Shown here piece after piece: positions 32,924 to 43,200 of a DNA stretch of 64,000 nt. Under the pieces are notes generated by a model that worked only from the letters and a program-made list of their open reading frames with translations, did not search any database and was not told where the DNA came from. How positions within the stretch are numbered: position 1 is the stretch's first letter; every line of letters starts with the position of its first letter. The stretch spans positions 1,736,001 to 1,800,000 of the forward strand of contig NZ_AP024412.1 in NCBI RefSeq assembly GCF_016865445.1, read 5' to 3'. The stretch comes from Mariniplasma anaerobium (GTDB taxonomy: Bacteria; Bacillota_I; Bacilli_A; Acholeplasmatales; Acholeplasmataceae). Both the position numbers and the translations under genes were made by a program.

Positions 32924-33496
32924 TTATACTAATCCAGTAAAGCCCATAAATGCAAGAGCTAAAATACCTAAAACGATAAATACAATTGCCTTACCTTGTA
33001 ATCCTTTAGGAGGATTACTAATTTTTGCCATCTTTTCTCTTAATCCTGCAACTAAGACTATTGCTAACATCCAGCCTACACCTGAACCAAATGAAAACGA
33101 TACAGTTTGAGCAAATGTATAGTCTCTATTAACAAAGAATAATGAAACAGCAAGTACAACACAGTTAACGGTAATTAAAGGTAAGAAAATCCCAAATGCA
33201 TTATACATTTTTGGAACAAATCTTTCCAAAAATATTTCTAATAATTGTACAACAGCTGCAATCGTAATAATAAATACAATTAAACTAATAAATTCAGTAT
33301 TAGTTGCAACTAATAATTTATAAATAGGATAATTGATCACTGCAGTTATTGTTACAACAAATACAACAGCAATACCCATTCCCTTAGCATTTTTAACACT
33401 TGTTGAAATTGCGATTAATGGACACATCCCTAAAATAAAGACTAGGGCAATATTGTTATTTAAAATCGATGATATAAATAGTTCTATAATATTCAT
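32924..33496 (-). CDS. nqrE: Na+-NQR subunit E
   Basis: A 190-residue integral membrane protein with six helices. The cysteines that share an intramembrane 2Fe-2S cluster with NqrD are kept: C25 (ILGMCPLIA) and C112 (LITVNCVVL). The motif YNAFGIFLPLITVNC and the later SFGSGVGWMLAIVLVAGLREKM are closer to NqrE than to RnfA. It lies 12 bp after nqrD. It forms, with NqrD, the inverted pair of half-channels through which electrons cross the membrane. Confidence 0.93.
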   Translation of the reverse strand: MNIIELFISSILNNNIALVFILGMCPLIAISTSVKNAKGMGIAVVFVVTITAVINYPIYKLLVATNTEFISLIVFIITIAAVVQLLEIFLERFVPKMYNAFGIFLPLITVNCVVLAVSLFFVNRDYTFAQTVSFSFGSGVGWMLAIVLVAGLREKMAKISNPPKGLQGKAIVFIVLGILALAFMGFTGLV

Positions 33497-33508
33497 TTAT
33501 TTGCCCTC

Positions 33509-34135
33509 CTATACGACAGTTTCATAATTTTTTGTAAGCTCTCTGATACCCCATATCATAAGTGCAATTACAAAGAAACCACCTGGCGCCATTGTCATAG
33601 CAACCCAATTAATCCAATTTGGCCCAACAACTCTAATATTTAAGAAAGTCCCAAACGCCAATATTTCTCTAACACTTGCGACTGCAATTAAAACAAATGT
33701 ATAGCCTAATCCACTAGCAAGTCCATCAATTAACGAATATTTAACTGGATTTTTTACTGCGAATGCTTCAGCTCGACCCATAACAATACAGTTAGTGATG
33801 ATTAATCCTACATATGCATCCAAAGAATCAGCAATTGTAGGGTAAAAAGCTTGTAAAACTAATTGAAAAATAATAACAAATGTAGAGATAATAACCATAT
33901 AGGTAACCATTCTTACTTTACCCGGAATAAAGCTTCTTAATAATGAGACTGCAGCAGAACTTGCCATCACAACAAATGTTACACCAATACCCATAGCAAT
34001 CGCGTTTTCAACTCTATTTGATACAGCCAAAGCAGAACAAATACCTAAAACTGCAATTGCAATCGGATTATTAGTAGCAATACCATCTTTTAAAATGTTA
34101 TACCATTTCTTATACTTAATTCGAATTAAATTCAT
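33509..34135 (-). CDS. nqrD: Na+-NQR subunit D
   Basis: A 208-residue integral membrane protein homologous to RnfE. Cluster cysteines C33 (LGICSALAV) and C116 (GLIITNCIVMGRAEAFA) are present. SFIPGKVRMVTYMVIIS is the NqrD form of the loop between helices. The N-terminal basic stretch MNLIRIKYKKWY is typical. It follows nqrC by 12 bp and precedes nqrE by 12 bp, as in standard nqr operons. Confidence 0.93.
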   Translation of the reverse strand: MNLIRIKYKKWYNILKDGIATNNPIAIAVLGICSALAVSNRVENAIAMGIGVTFVVMASSAAVSLLRSFIPGKVRMVTYMVIISTFVIIFQLVLQAFYPTIADSLDAYVGLIITNCIVMGRAEAFAVKNPVKYSLIDGLASGLGYTFVLIAVASVREILAFGTFLNIRVVGPNWINWVAMTMAPGGFFVIALMIWGIRELTKNYETVV

Positions 34136-34147
34136 TTAAATGGCCTC

Positions 34148-34738
34148 CTACTCATTCCGTGCTTGCCATAAAGCACTATATGTCTCATAATTTGTATTTA
34201 GAATAATTTCAAATGCATTAGATGTTCCTGTAGCTCCTGTAATTGCGTCTACTTCATAATCTTGTGTTGCACCCTCTTTAGTTATATCTAAACTTGGTGT
34301 CATTTTTTTACCTACAAAAGTCTCTAAGAAAGGTCTTTCAGCAACAATCCCACCTAATCCTGGTGTTTCTTCTTGTTGCAGAATAGTAATTCTAGCAATT
34401 GTTTCAAAGTCTGGTTCTAAAGTGATAATCCCGATGATTGGACCCCATAAACCACTACCTTCAAATTGATAACTAACTTTATTGCTAACTTCATCAACAT
34501 AAAATGTGTATCCGTCTATTACAATAATGTTAACTTCATCAGCGTAGATATCATGAATATTAGCAAAAGTATATTCGACATCAAATCCATCTAATACGGC
34601 TGATTTTAATTTAGCTTCACGATTCAACTCAATTCGATCTTTAGTTAGTGCGTCAGCGCCAAGTAATAATCCACTTGTGATTAAACCTAGTAAGACTACA
34701 AAAACAATTAGCTTAAGATTTTGATTCATCAAGTGCAC
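34148..34738 (-). CDS. nqrC: Na+-NQR subunit C (covalent FMN)
   Basis: A 196-residue subunit with one N-terminal membrane helix (about 8-28) and an outward-facing FMN domain. The covalent FMN threonine is T170 in DAITGAT, the exact sequence recognised by the ApbE flavin transferase. The ETPGLGG motif (124-130) and GSGLWGPIIG are characteristic. It is about 60 residues shorter than Vibrio NqrC and closer in size to RnfG. It overlaps nqrB by 26 bp. No apbE gene is in the window. Confidence 0.92.
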   Translation of the reverse strand: MHLMNQNLKLIVFVVLLGLITSGLLLGADALTKDRIELNREAKLKSAVLDGFDVEYTFANIHDIYADEVNIIVIDGYTFYVDEVSNKVSYQFEGSGLWGPIIGIITLEPDFETIARITILQQEETPGLGGIVAERPFLETFVGKKMTPSLDITKEGATQDYEVDAITGATGTSNAFEIILNTNYETYSALWQARNE

Positions 34739-35621
34739 CCTCTTTCTTTAATGCTCTATTTTCAAACATATTATCAATTAATGGTGCAACTGCACTCATT
34801 AATATAATTGCAAACATTGTCCCTTCTGGATAAGTTGCGTCAGAATATCTTATTAAAACTGTAATCGCTGCAATACCTAATCCATATAGAACTCTACCCC
34901 AATTGTGTATAGGTGCAGTTACTGGATCAGGAGCTATGAAAAATGAAACAAATAATAAATTCCCCACCAATAAAGCATAAAAAGCTATAGGAAACTTAGG
35001 AAATCCGAGTAATCTTCCAATAAAAACAAAAACAAACACACCACCAATAATTGAAAGTGGAATCTTCCAATCAATAACCTTTAAGAAAATTAAGATAACA
35101 CCAACAACCAAAATACCTAATCTAAAAGTTTCTCCTAGTGCTCCTGGTGTGCTTCCTAATAACATATCAACTATTGAATAAGTTGTTCCAACTTCATTTG
35201 CTCTAACCAACATGGTTGGGAAGAATTGAGGAAAAGAAACTGTAACAAATAATAATCCAACTAAAGCTGGATTAAATACGTATTTCCCACTACCTCCAAA
35301 TATGCCTTTACCAAAAAATGTACCAAATGCAGACCCAACTGCAACCATCCAAAAATATTTTATTTCTAGTGTGGAAGGTATGAGTAGCGTAAGCAATAAT
35401 GGATATATCATCCAAGCTCCATCAAAATCAATTTTTCTGCCCTTATGAAACATCAATTCTACAAGAAAAGCCGCTAATAAGGATATAGCCGCTACAAGTA
35501 AAACTTGATATCCATAAATAAGGGTTGACGATAAAACTAAAATAGATAACGCGATTGTCATAATCATGACATTTCTTTTATCTAGTGCTTTTTTAATCAC
35601 TGTTTCATAAGTTTGCGTCAT
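34713..35621 (-). CDS. nqrB: Na+-NQR subunit B, shortened, FMN loop apparently missing
   Basis: A 302-residue multi-pass membrane protein homologous to NqrB/RnfD. FGKGIFGGSGKYVFNPALVG (about 103-122) and LGSTPGALGET (about 155-164) are the family blocks. In NqrB the segment between them holds the S/A-G-A-T motif with covalently bound FMN; here only about 25 residues (PQFFPTMLVRANEVGTTYSIVD) lie there and no S-G-A-T is seen, the nearest being VGTT. The protein is about 100 residues shorter than Vibrio NqrB. It is the first gene of the operon; no nqrA precedes it. Either this is a derived NQR or the FMN site is highly diverged. Confidence 0.87.
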   Translation of the reverse strand: MTQTYETVIKKALDKRNVMIMTIALSILVLSSTLIYGYQVLLVAAISLLAAFLVELMFHKGRKIDFDGAWMIYPLLLTLLIPSTLEIKYFWMVAVGSAFGTFFGKGIFGGSGKYVFNPALVGLLFVTVSFPQFFPTMLVRANEVGTTYSIVDMLLGSTPGALGETFRLGILVVGVILIFLKVIDWKIPLSIIGGVFVFVFIGRLLGFPKFPIAFYALLVGNLLFVSFFIAPDPVTAPIHNWGRVLYGLGIAAITVLIRYSDATYPEGTMFAIILMSAVAPLIDNMFENRALKKEGALDESKS

Positions 35622-35760
35622 AAAGTCACCACTACTTTCTTATTTAATGTCTAGTAAGTTTTTGCTCACTAATTTGTAAATATTTTATCATATTTTCTGT
35701 CTTTTTTTATTCTTGATGCGTTTTTAGTTAAATAATAAATGAAAATGAAGTAAATATCAT

Positions 35761-35784
35761 AAAAACCACGTAGATGTGGTTTTT
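35761..35784 (-). terminator. Terminator of the aldehyde dehydrogenase gene
   Basis: Perfect stem AAAAACCAC/GTGGTTTTT with a 6-base loop lies 11 bp after the stop codon on the minus strand. Confidence 0.88.
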
Positions 35785-35794
35785 ATTTGTTTAT

Positions 35795-37156
35795 TTATTT
35801 CATGAATCTTCGTATGATTTTCTCTTGTTTTTTTGTATAAGGTGGATATGCAAGTTTTATATCAAATTTAGTAGTTTTCTTTGTATATGTTTTTTGATTC
35901 GAAAATGCTTGAAATGATGTATATCCGTGATATATTCCAATTCCACTTAATCCAACTCCGCCAAAAGGTAGATTTGGATTTGTAACTTGCATGATGGCAT
36001 CATTGATACCACCACTGCCAAAAGATAGTTCGTGAAATACTTTATGTATTTCATTTTTATCATTTGAAAACATATATAATGCTAAAGGTTTTTCTTTTTG
36101 TTTAATGATTTCAATAACTTCTTCTAATTCTTCATACACTAAAACAGGAAGTATAGGTCCAAATATTTCTTCTTGCATGACTTTATCATCCCAAGTAACG
36201 TTATCAAGAATAGTTGGAGATATAAATTTAGATTTTTCATCAACTTCATTGCCAAAGACCACTTTATCTGGATTGATTAATCCTTTTAATCTTTGAAAAT
36301 GTCGATCATTTATAATTCGACCAAACTCATTATAATCTGGATAAAAATTCTTTATTTCTTTTTTAAAAAGATTTATTAATTCTTCATGTATTTCTTTTTC
36401 TACGTAAATATAATCAGGTGCAATACATGTCTGTCCTGCATTAATAAATTTACCAAATATAATGCGCTTAGCAGCAATCTTTAAATTTGCAGTCTTATCA
36501 ACTATTGTTGGACTTTTACCACCAAGTTCTAAAGTTACAGGTATCAAATGCTTACTAGCTTTTTCATAAACGATTTTCCCTACTGTTGCACTTCCTGTGA
36601 AAAAGATGTGATCAAATTTTAAATCTAAGAGTTTACTAGTAACTTCTTTTGCTCCTGTAATGACTTTAATATAACTTTCATCAAATGTTTGACTAATTAA
36701 TTTAGCTATAACTGCTTCAGTTTGAACTGTATATTCACTTGGCTTAATGATTGCGGTGTTACCAGAAGCTATCACTCCTATGAGTGGTTCTATAACAAGT
36801 TGAAAAGGATAATTATATGGAGCTATAATACATATAACACCTAAGGGTTCTTGTGACATAAATGATTTAGTCCCAAACAAAAATAATGGTGTCTTTACTT
36901 TTTTAGGCTTCATCCATTTTTTTAAATGTTTTATAGTAAAATCAATAGAATTTAAAACAAAACCAATTTCTGTTGTATATGCTTCAACTGAAGATTTATG
37001 TAAATCATCAAATAAAGCTTTTGTGATTTCCTCTTCATGCTGCTTAATAGCAGATTTTAATTTCTTTAATTGCTCAACTCTAAATTCATAATCTTTTGTT
37101 TGATTAGAATTAAAAAACTTTTTTTGCTTATTGAATACTGATTCCATTTTATCCAT
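35795..37156 (-). CDS. Aldehyde dehydrogenase (class 3-like)
   Basis: A 453-residue NAD(P)-dependent aldehyde dehydrogenase. The catalytic Cys is in NAGQTCIAPDYIYV and the general-base Glu in VTLELGGKSPTIVD; the dinucleotide turn FTGSATVGKIVYEKA is upstream. The short length and the hydrophobic C-terminal KIIRRFMK resemble membrane-associated class 3/fatty aldehyde dehydrogenases such as Bacillus YwdH/AldH. It probably oxidises medium or long aliphatic aldehydes; the exact substrate is unknown. It is monocistronic with a clear terminator. Confidence 0.9.
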   Translation of the reverse strand: MDKMESVFNKQKKFFNSNQTKDYEFRVEQLKKLKSAIKQHEEEITKALFDDLHKSSVEAYTTEIGFVLNSIDFTIKHLKKWMKPKKVKTPLFLFGTKSFMSQEPLGVICIIAPYNYPFQLVIEPLIGVIASGNTAIIKPSEYTVQTEAVIAKLISQTFDESYIKVITGAKEVTSKLLDLKFDHIFFTGSATVGKIVYEKASKHLIPVTLELGGKSPTIVDKTANLKIAAKRIIFGKFINAGQTCIAPDYIYVEKEIHEELINLFKKEIKNFYPDYNEFGRIINDRHFQRLKGLINPDKVVFGNEVDEKSKFISPTILDNVTWDDKVMQEEIFGPILPVLVYEELEEVIEIIKQKEKPLALYMFSNDKNEIHKVFHELSFGSGGINDAIMQVTNPNLPFGGVGLSGIGIYHGYTSFQAFSNQKTYTKKTTKFDIKLAYPPYTKKQEKIIRRFMK

Positions 37157-37250
37157 CCTTCTTCGCTTTCAAATCTTAATATGTTTATTTAATATTAGTT
37201 ATATTATAACAAAAATAATCATCATTCTCACACACAGGATTAAAACAATA

Positions 37251-37277
37251 AAAAAGTCGAGATTTCTCTCGACTTAT
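37251..37277 (-). terminator. Terminator of nrdJ
   Basis: Stem AAGTCGAGA/TCTCGACTT (37254-37275) with a 4-base loop and a T-run on the minus strand lies 9 bp past the stop. Confidence 0.88.
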
Positions 37278-37285
37278 TGTTTAGA

Positions 37286-39478
37286 TTAAATTGCGCATTT
37301 TTCGTAAACACAATCAGGATCACTACATTGGATACATCCTTGTTTCTTAATTAAAACGCCTCCACAAAGTGGACATAATTCTTTTTCAATTTTTTCTGGA
37401 GTGTATCCGGTAGGTGAAACACTTATGTGTGTCACATATTCTTTTACAACGCCGGTTTTCTTATTAGCCCATTTTTCTTCTATATGAAGATGAGGTGGGT
37501 TTGCAGGATTTAAATCTTTAGTATCCTCGTTAATGCCAGCTAGGATACCAATTTTAGCACAACGATCTCTAAAGACTGTTGCTCCTTTTAATCCTTTTGA
37601 CCAAGCTGTTGTATAAATATTAACAACATCATCAACATTTGCACTATTAGGAACATTAAATGTAGATGAGATAGCTGTATCTACATATTTTTGAATGGTT
37701 GCTTGTACGTTTGCACGATCTTCAAAATCAATATTTTGTGAAGTGATAAGTGCCCATGCAGGAAGATCTTCTGGATCAACATTCATTGCCTTAGCTAATG
37801 CAACTGGAGTTTTTTCCCATACAGTAATTGTTTTTTCATCTTCAAATATGCTAATGATTCTTCTTGTGTAATTGATTTGGAAGAATGGTTCAACTCCACC
37901 ACTTACACCAAGTATATTTGATATAGAACCTGTAGGTGCTATACTTAATAATCTTGAGTTTCTCATACCGTATTTTTTAATTAATTCATCAGTATCTTTA
38001 TCGATAGCTGCTTTATAGAAACTTGATTTAGATATCTTATCATAATCATATTTAGGGAAAACGCCTAATTCTTTAGCACGAAGTGCTGTAGCTTTAGCAG
38101 CTGAATTAATCATTTTTCTCATAAGTTTATCTAAAAATTCTAAAAACATTTTAGACCCATAAGGTAATTTCATAGATAAAGCTAAATCAGCTAAACCCAT
38201 AACGCCTAATCCAATTTCGCGATATTGTGTTACATGATCGCGTTGTTGAGGTAGAGCATGGCGATCACCTAATAAAGTTAATAGGTCATCTAATGCATAA
38301 ATCATTTCGGTTGTGACAAAATCAAATCTATCAAAATCATATACCGCTTGATCAGTAAATGGGTTTTTAACAAACGCATTTAAATTGATACTTCCTAAAT
38401 TACATGAACCATGAGCCATAAGTGGTTGTTCTCCACATGGATTGGTTGCTGTAAATTTAACTTCATCATATTCACTTAAGAAATGATAGTCATTCATATG
38501 ATCGATAAAGACAACGCCAGGATCACCCATTGTATGAGCTGCATATCCAACAAGTTTTAATAACTCTTTAGCATTTACTTTCTTTTCAATAGTTTCATAA
38601 GGTGTTTCAAAATTCATTACCCATTCTTTATTATCTTTTGCTGCTTTCATAAAGTCATCAGTTAAAGCAATTGATATATTTGCACCATTAACTTTATTTA
38701 AATCAAGTTTAGTTGTAATAAAATCAATGATATCTGGATGACCAATATTTAAAACTAACATCAAAGCGCCACGTCTTGCGTCTTGTTGTGTATTTAATGT
38801 TGTATGTGAATATTTTTCAGCAAATACCATCACACCAGGTGTAGTATTACTACTGTTATTAACTTTAGCACCTTTAGGACGGATATTTGATAAATTCATC
38901 CCTTGACCACCACCATAACTATAAGTTCTAGCTATTTGATAATCAACTTTATAAATACTTTCTAAACTATCTTGAGGATCTTCTGTAACATAGCAGTTAG
39001 ATCCGGTAATATTTCCTTCTCTACCAATTGCGTATAAATTACGACCACCAAAAATAGCTTCTTTTTTTCTAAATATTTTTTCTAAGGCCGGTTTGTCAAG
39101 AGTAACTCTTTTTAAGAACTCTTTTTTGCTTTCGCCCTTAATTAAGTATTTTTGTAAAATTAAATCTTGTCTTTCATCATTATCTGACCATGGATTTTCA
39201 CGATCATGTTTTTGTTTTTCTCTATATTTAATATACGATCTTGCAGCATCAAAATGCTTAGACTGCATTAAAAAGTTCTCAACATCATCTTGAATTTGCT
39301 CAATATTAATGTCTGCATCTTTCTCGTAGCTTTTTGTAATCTTTTCTGCTTGTTTTTGACAATCTGCTAAAGTAACGTTTGCGCCTACCCCTTTATAGGA
39401 CTTAAACATAGCTAAAGCAATCTTGTTAAAATCGAAGAGTTCTTTTGTTCCGTTTCTCTTAATTACATACATACACAT
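37286..39478 (-). CDS. nrdJ: Adenosylcobalamin-dependent ribonucleotide reductase (class II)
   Basis: A 730-residue single-chain reductase making deoxyribonucleotides with coenzyme B12. An N-terminal ATP-cone (MYVIKRNGTKELFDFNKI...) spans about residues 3-95. The catalytic barrel has GSNCYVTEDPQDSLESIY, the active-site NPCGEQPLMAHGSCNLGSINL, and APTGSISNILGVSGGVEPFF. The C-terminus has a zinc-type Cys cluster (CPLCGG...GCIQCSDPDC) typical of NrdJ. It works with or without oxygen, so it suits a facultative life. B12 supply genes are not seen here. M1 or M3 could be the start. No cobalamin riboswitch or clear NrdR boxes were recognised upstream. Confidence 0.93.
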   Translation of the reverse strand: MCMYVIKRNGTKELFDFNKIALAMFKSYKGVGANVTLADCQKQAEKITKSYEKDADINIEQIQDDVENFLMQSKHFDAARSYIKYREKQKHDRENPWSDNDERQDLILQKYLIKGESKKEFLKRVTLDKPALEKIFRKKEAIFGGRNLYAIGREGNITGSNCYVTEDPQDSLESIYKVDYQIARTYSYGGGQGMNLSNIRPKGAKVNNSSNTTPGVMVFAEKYSHTTLNTQQDARRGALMLVLNIGHPDIIDFITTKLDLNKVNGANISIALTDDFMKAAKDNKEWVMNFETPYETIEKKVNAKELLKLVGYAAHTMGDPGVVFIDHMNDYHFLSEYDEVKFTATNPCGEQPLMAHGSCNLGSINLNAFVKNPFTDQAVYDFDRFDFVTTEMIYALDDLLTLLGDRHALPQQRDHVTQYREIGLGVMGLADLALSMKLPYGSKMFLEFLDKLMRKMINSAAKATALRAKELGVFPKYDYDKISKSSFYKAAIDKDTDELIKKYGMRNSRLLSIAPTGSISNILGVSGGVEPFFQINYTRRIISIFEDEKTITVWEKTPVALAKAMNVDPEDLPAWALITSQNIDFEDRANVQATIQKYVDTAISSTFNVPNSANVDDVVNIYTTAWSKGLKGATVFRDRCAKIGILAGINEDTKDLNPANPPHLHIEEKWANKKTGVVKEYVTHISVSPTGYTPEKIEKELCPLCGGVLIKKQGCIQCSDPDCVYEKCAI

Positions 39479-39674
39479 AACACCCCTTAATTTTCTATAC
39501 TAGCATTGTATCATAGAATGTATGACTATTCTATAATTTTTTCTATGAAAATACTTTCATAAAAAAATATAGTTTCCTCATAATTATTCTAAAAAAATAT
39601 CAATATTTCTGCAAGCATTACATCAATTATAGGCGTATCGTATTTATCTTTCAATTCTTACGCTTGTAAAAAAA
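39479..39674. other. Upstream region of nrdJ, no gene
   Basis: AT-rich intergenic DNA with no supportable ORF. A TACAAT -10-like box lies about 35 bp before nrdJ without a good -35, and there is an imperfect inverted repeat around TTCTATGAAAATACTTTCATA (about 39539-39562). No cobalamin riboswitch boxes are seen. Confidence 0.4.
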
Positions 39675-39699
39675 ATATAAGCCGATAATCGGCTTATAT
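39675..39699 (-). terminator. Terminator of the RND-tetR operon
   Basis: An ATATAAGCCGAT/ATCGGCTTATAT hairpin is followed on the minus strand by a long T-run, 10 bp after the tetR-family stop. Confidence 0.9.
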
Positions 39700-39709
39700 A
39701 TTTATAATT

Positions 39710-40294
39710 TTAATATTGTAACACCCTAAGAACTTCATCATAAATAAGATTTAAAATACCTTCTTCATCTAATTGTGTTTGTTTATTTATATATTGAAAT
39801 GATAATCCTGAGATAAGAGCTTGAATCACATAACCTCGTGTTGGTTGTTTTGTTAACCCGCTAGGAACTGCTTTCTCTAAAATTCCTAAACGCATGATAT
39901 CTATAAATCGTTCTTGTAAATGATCAGAAACCTCATTCATTTTTTTATCAATGAGCTTATTATTAAAATGATTAACTTGTTTTTGATGACTCATGATTGT
40001 TTCAACTAAATGTTTAGCATCATTCATTGCATGTAATAATCTTCTAACTTGTTCAATGAAAGCTTTCTTAAACGTAGTTTCTGATAAAGGGTTTAAAATC
40101 TGTTGTTCATAATAACTAAGTAAATACATATATGTATCACAAATAAGTGTATCTTTATTTTCAAAATACTCATATACTGTCGATTTACCGATATCAGCTT
40201 TCTTTGCGATTTCTGATAAAGAAATTTGTGTTACATCTATATCTTGTTTTATATATTCAATGACGACTTCAATAATTTTATCCTTGGTTTGCAA
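39710..40294 (-). CDS. TetR-family repressor of the RND operon
   Basis: A 194-residue regulator with an N-terminal TetR helix-turn-helix (SLSEIAKKADIGKSTVYEYFENKDTLI, about residues 25-51) and a helical ligand domain. The start is a TTG at 40294, placed nine bases after an AAAGGAGG site inside the end of the RND gene; the two overlap by 17 bp. It is the second gene of the operon, so it is repressed together with the pump. The palindrome CCGACCG-AA-CGGTCGG at the operon promoter is the likely binding site. The inducer is probably a pump substrate. Confidence 0.87.
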   Translation of the reverse strand: MQTKDKIIEVVIEYIKQDIDVTQISLSEIAKKADIGKSTVYEYFENKDTLICDTYMYLLSYYEQQILNPLSETTFKKAFIEQVRRLLHAMNDAKHLVETIMSHQKQVNHFNNKLIDKKMNEVSDHLQERFIDIMRLGILEKAVPSGLTKQPTRGYVIQALISGLSFQYINKQTQLDEEGILNLIYDEVLRVLQY

Positions 40295-43200
40295 CTTCTT
40301 TGTCCTCCTTTAGCATTGCTTTTCTATTAAGCATTGCATAAATCGTAGGAACAACAACTAATGTTAAGATTGTTGCATAAATCAAACCACCAATAGCGGT
40401 AATTGCCATAGGTTGTAAGAGTTCAGAACCTTCACCAATAGCTAGTGCCATAACAAGTAATGCAAGGATTGTTGTAAGAGCAGTCATTAAAATTGGTCTT
40501 AATCTTGTCTTACCTGCTTCTACAATAGCCTCTTTAACAGGTAATCCTTTTTCTCTTAGTTTATTAATATAATCAATTAATACAATACCATTGTTGACGA
40601 CTACACCGACTAATATAATCAATCCCATGATTGAAACCATTGAGAGATTCATATTTGTGATCAGTAATGCTAGAAGTCCACCTGTGAAAGCTAGAGGAAT
40701 CGTAGCTAAAATGATTAAAGGATATACAAGTGATTGGAATTGAATTGCCATAATCATATAAACTAATAGAATTGCTACAATAGCTGCGACAGTTAAATCA
40801 CTAACAGCCTTCATAATTTCTTCGTTTTCACCAACAAACTCAACGTTGTATCCACTGCCATAATCTTTAAACTCATTATCAAGATATGTACTTACTTGAT
40901 CAGTAGCTTCTGTACTTATCAAAGTGACATTGTATCCTTCTTCTATTTGTGCATTTACTGTTAAATATCTATTTGATCCATCTGTATAGATAGTTGAAAA
41001 GCCTGTAACTTTTTCGATATCAGTAACACTTTCATTTGGATCAACCAAATTAAATAAAGGTGCTAAAGCAATGCTTTCTAAAGTTGGATTAAAAACATCA
41101 AAAGGATTCATGACGATAACTCCAGCATCAATCACTAAATAAGGATTAATTATAAATTGTACTGGTGTGCCATCAACATATGTTGGAAGCATAACATTTG
41201 GTACATAAATACTCATATTTGAATCAGCTTCATAAATATCAATCATATCTCTTGTTGTTTGATCAAATAATCTAACACCACCTAAGAATGTTAAGTAATC
41301 TCCAAATACTCCAAATGAGAAATCTCCAAGTGCTTCATTAGGTATTTCAAGTTCATAATCTATACCTTCAATTTGAACAGTAAGTGTTTCACTTGAAGTT
41401 AATCCAGATAAATTAGCAAATAAATAGTTAATATTTTCACTAACATCTTGATTTGTTAGACCAAATTCAATAGCCTTATCTTGATTGACAGTGAGTTTAA
41501 CATTATCTGATCCAGCACTTACACCATTATCGATTTCAACAACATGATCTACATCACTTAATATAGCAGTTATATCATTGGCAATATCTTCAAGTGTATC
41601 AAGATTATATCCACTTACTTTGATACTTATTCCAGAACCACCAGTAAGAGCTCCAGCTGAATTTTGTGATGATACATTAAAATCTAGGATATCTGTACTA
41701 CTCAAATTATCAATGCTATCATAGTTGTAAGCTTCTAGTAACGCTAAAATTAATTTTTCATTTTCAATAGTCGTTAACTTTCTATTAGATTTAAGGTTAA
41801 TTGAAAAATTAATACCCGTGCTTGATCCAAACATACCCATCATAGCCATTGGATTACCGCTTGTTCCAATAGTAGCAGCAACACTTTCAACATCATCAAT
41901 TTCTAATAAATCAACGGTGAGTTCATCTGCTAGATTAGCTTTACCAGTAAAAGATGCTAAGCTTTGTGTTTCAATTGAAATTTCTATACTACCTTCATCT
42001 GATTCAGGTAATAAAATGAATCCTTTTGAATAAACTAAGAAGAACGAGCCTCCCAATAAAACAAGAACAGTAATGATAGTTAGTGCCTTATGTTTTAAAG
42101 TGAATAATACTGAAGTTTCATACCAAACTTTTAATTTGTGAATGACTTTGCCTTCTTTATTCTCTTTCTTATCATTTAAAATTAACGAACTCATTGATGG
42201 AACAACAGTAAGTGCAATAACTAAACTAGCTCCTAGTGAATATGCAATAGTAAGTGCCATTGACATGAAGACATCACTAATTAAACCTTCAACAAATATA
42301 AGTGGTAAGAATACCGCAATTGTTGTAAGTGTAGATGCAGTAATTGCACCAGATACTTGTTTAGCACCCTCTATAGCTGCTTCTTTTCTAGAAACACCTT
42401 CATTAATCATCCTATAAATATTCTCGATGACAACCACCGCATTATCTACAAGCATCCCAATAGCTAGGGCAAGTCCACCCATAGAAACTAGATTTAAGGT
42501 AACATTTGAAAAATACATAAGCATAAATGCTGATATAACTGATATTGGTATAGCTAAGCCAATTATCAGTGTTGGTTTAATATCCTTCAAGAACATAAAT
42601 AATATGAGAACTGCTAAAATACCACCAATAATAATATTTTGAACTACAGCTGATATTGATGTATTAATATATTCACCTTGATCTAATAAAATTAAATATT
42701 GAGCATCTGGATCATCAGATGTGATTTGATCTAATTTCTCTAAAATATTTGAAGTGACCTCAGTAATCCCAACATCATTTTGTTTTTGAAATGATATTTG
42801 AATACCTTGTTCACCATTAATTTTAGAATAACTTTCTTCTGATGCATCTATATATGAAATACCATCAGCAATTGCTAGATCTGATAATCTGATTACATCT
42901 GTTCCATCATGATATATTGCTAAATCTTTTACTTCATCTAATGTTTGTGGCATATCTCCTAAATATAGCATTCTAATTTCACCATTATCTAGTGCAACAC
43001 CTACAAGACCTCCAGTATTTTGATCTTCAATTAAAGATAATAATTGATCTTGTGTAAGTCCATAAGTTGTTAGTTTAGCATCATCTAGACGAACCTGCAG
43101 GACTACATCAGCTTGCCCTGAGATAGAAACATCTGCAACACCTTGAATACTATTAAGTTCAGTTAAGATATCTTTATTAATCCATTCTGTATTTCTAATT

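Noticed and set aside
31823-35621. Rnf complex instead of NQR
   Set aside because: NqrF is present, RnfB and RnfC are absent, and NqrC, NqrD and NqrE carry NQR-type motifs such as ETPGLGG and GLIITNCIVMGRAEAFA.
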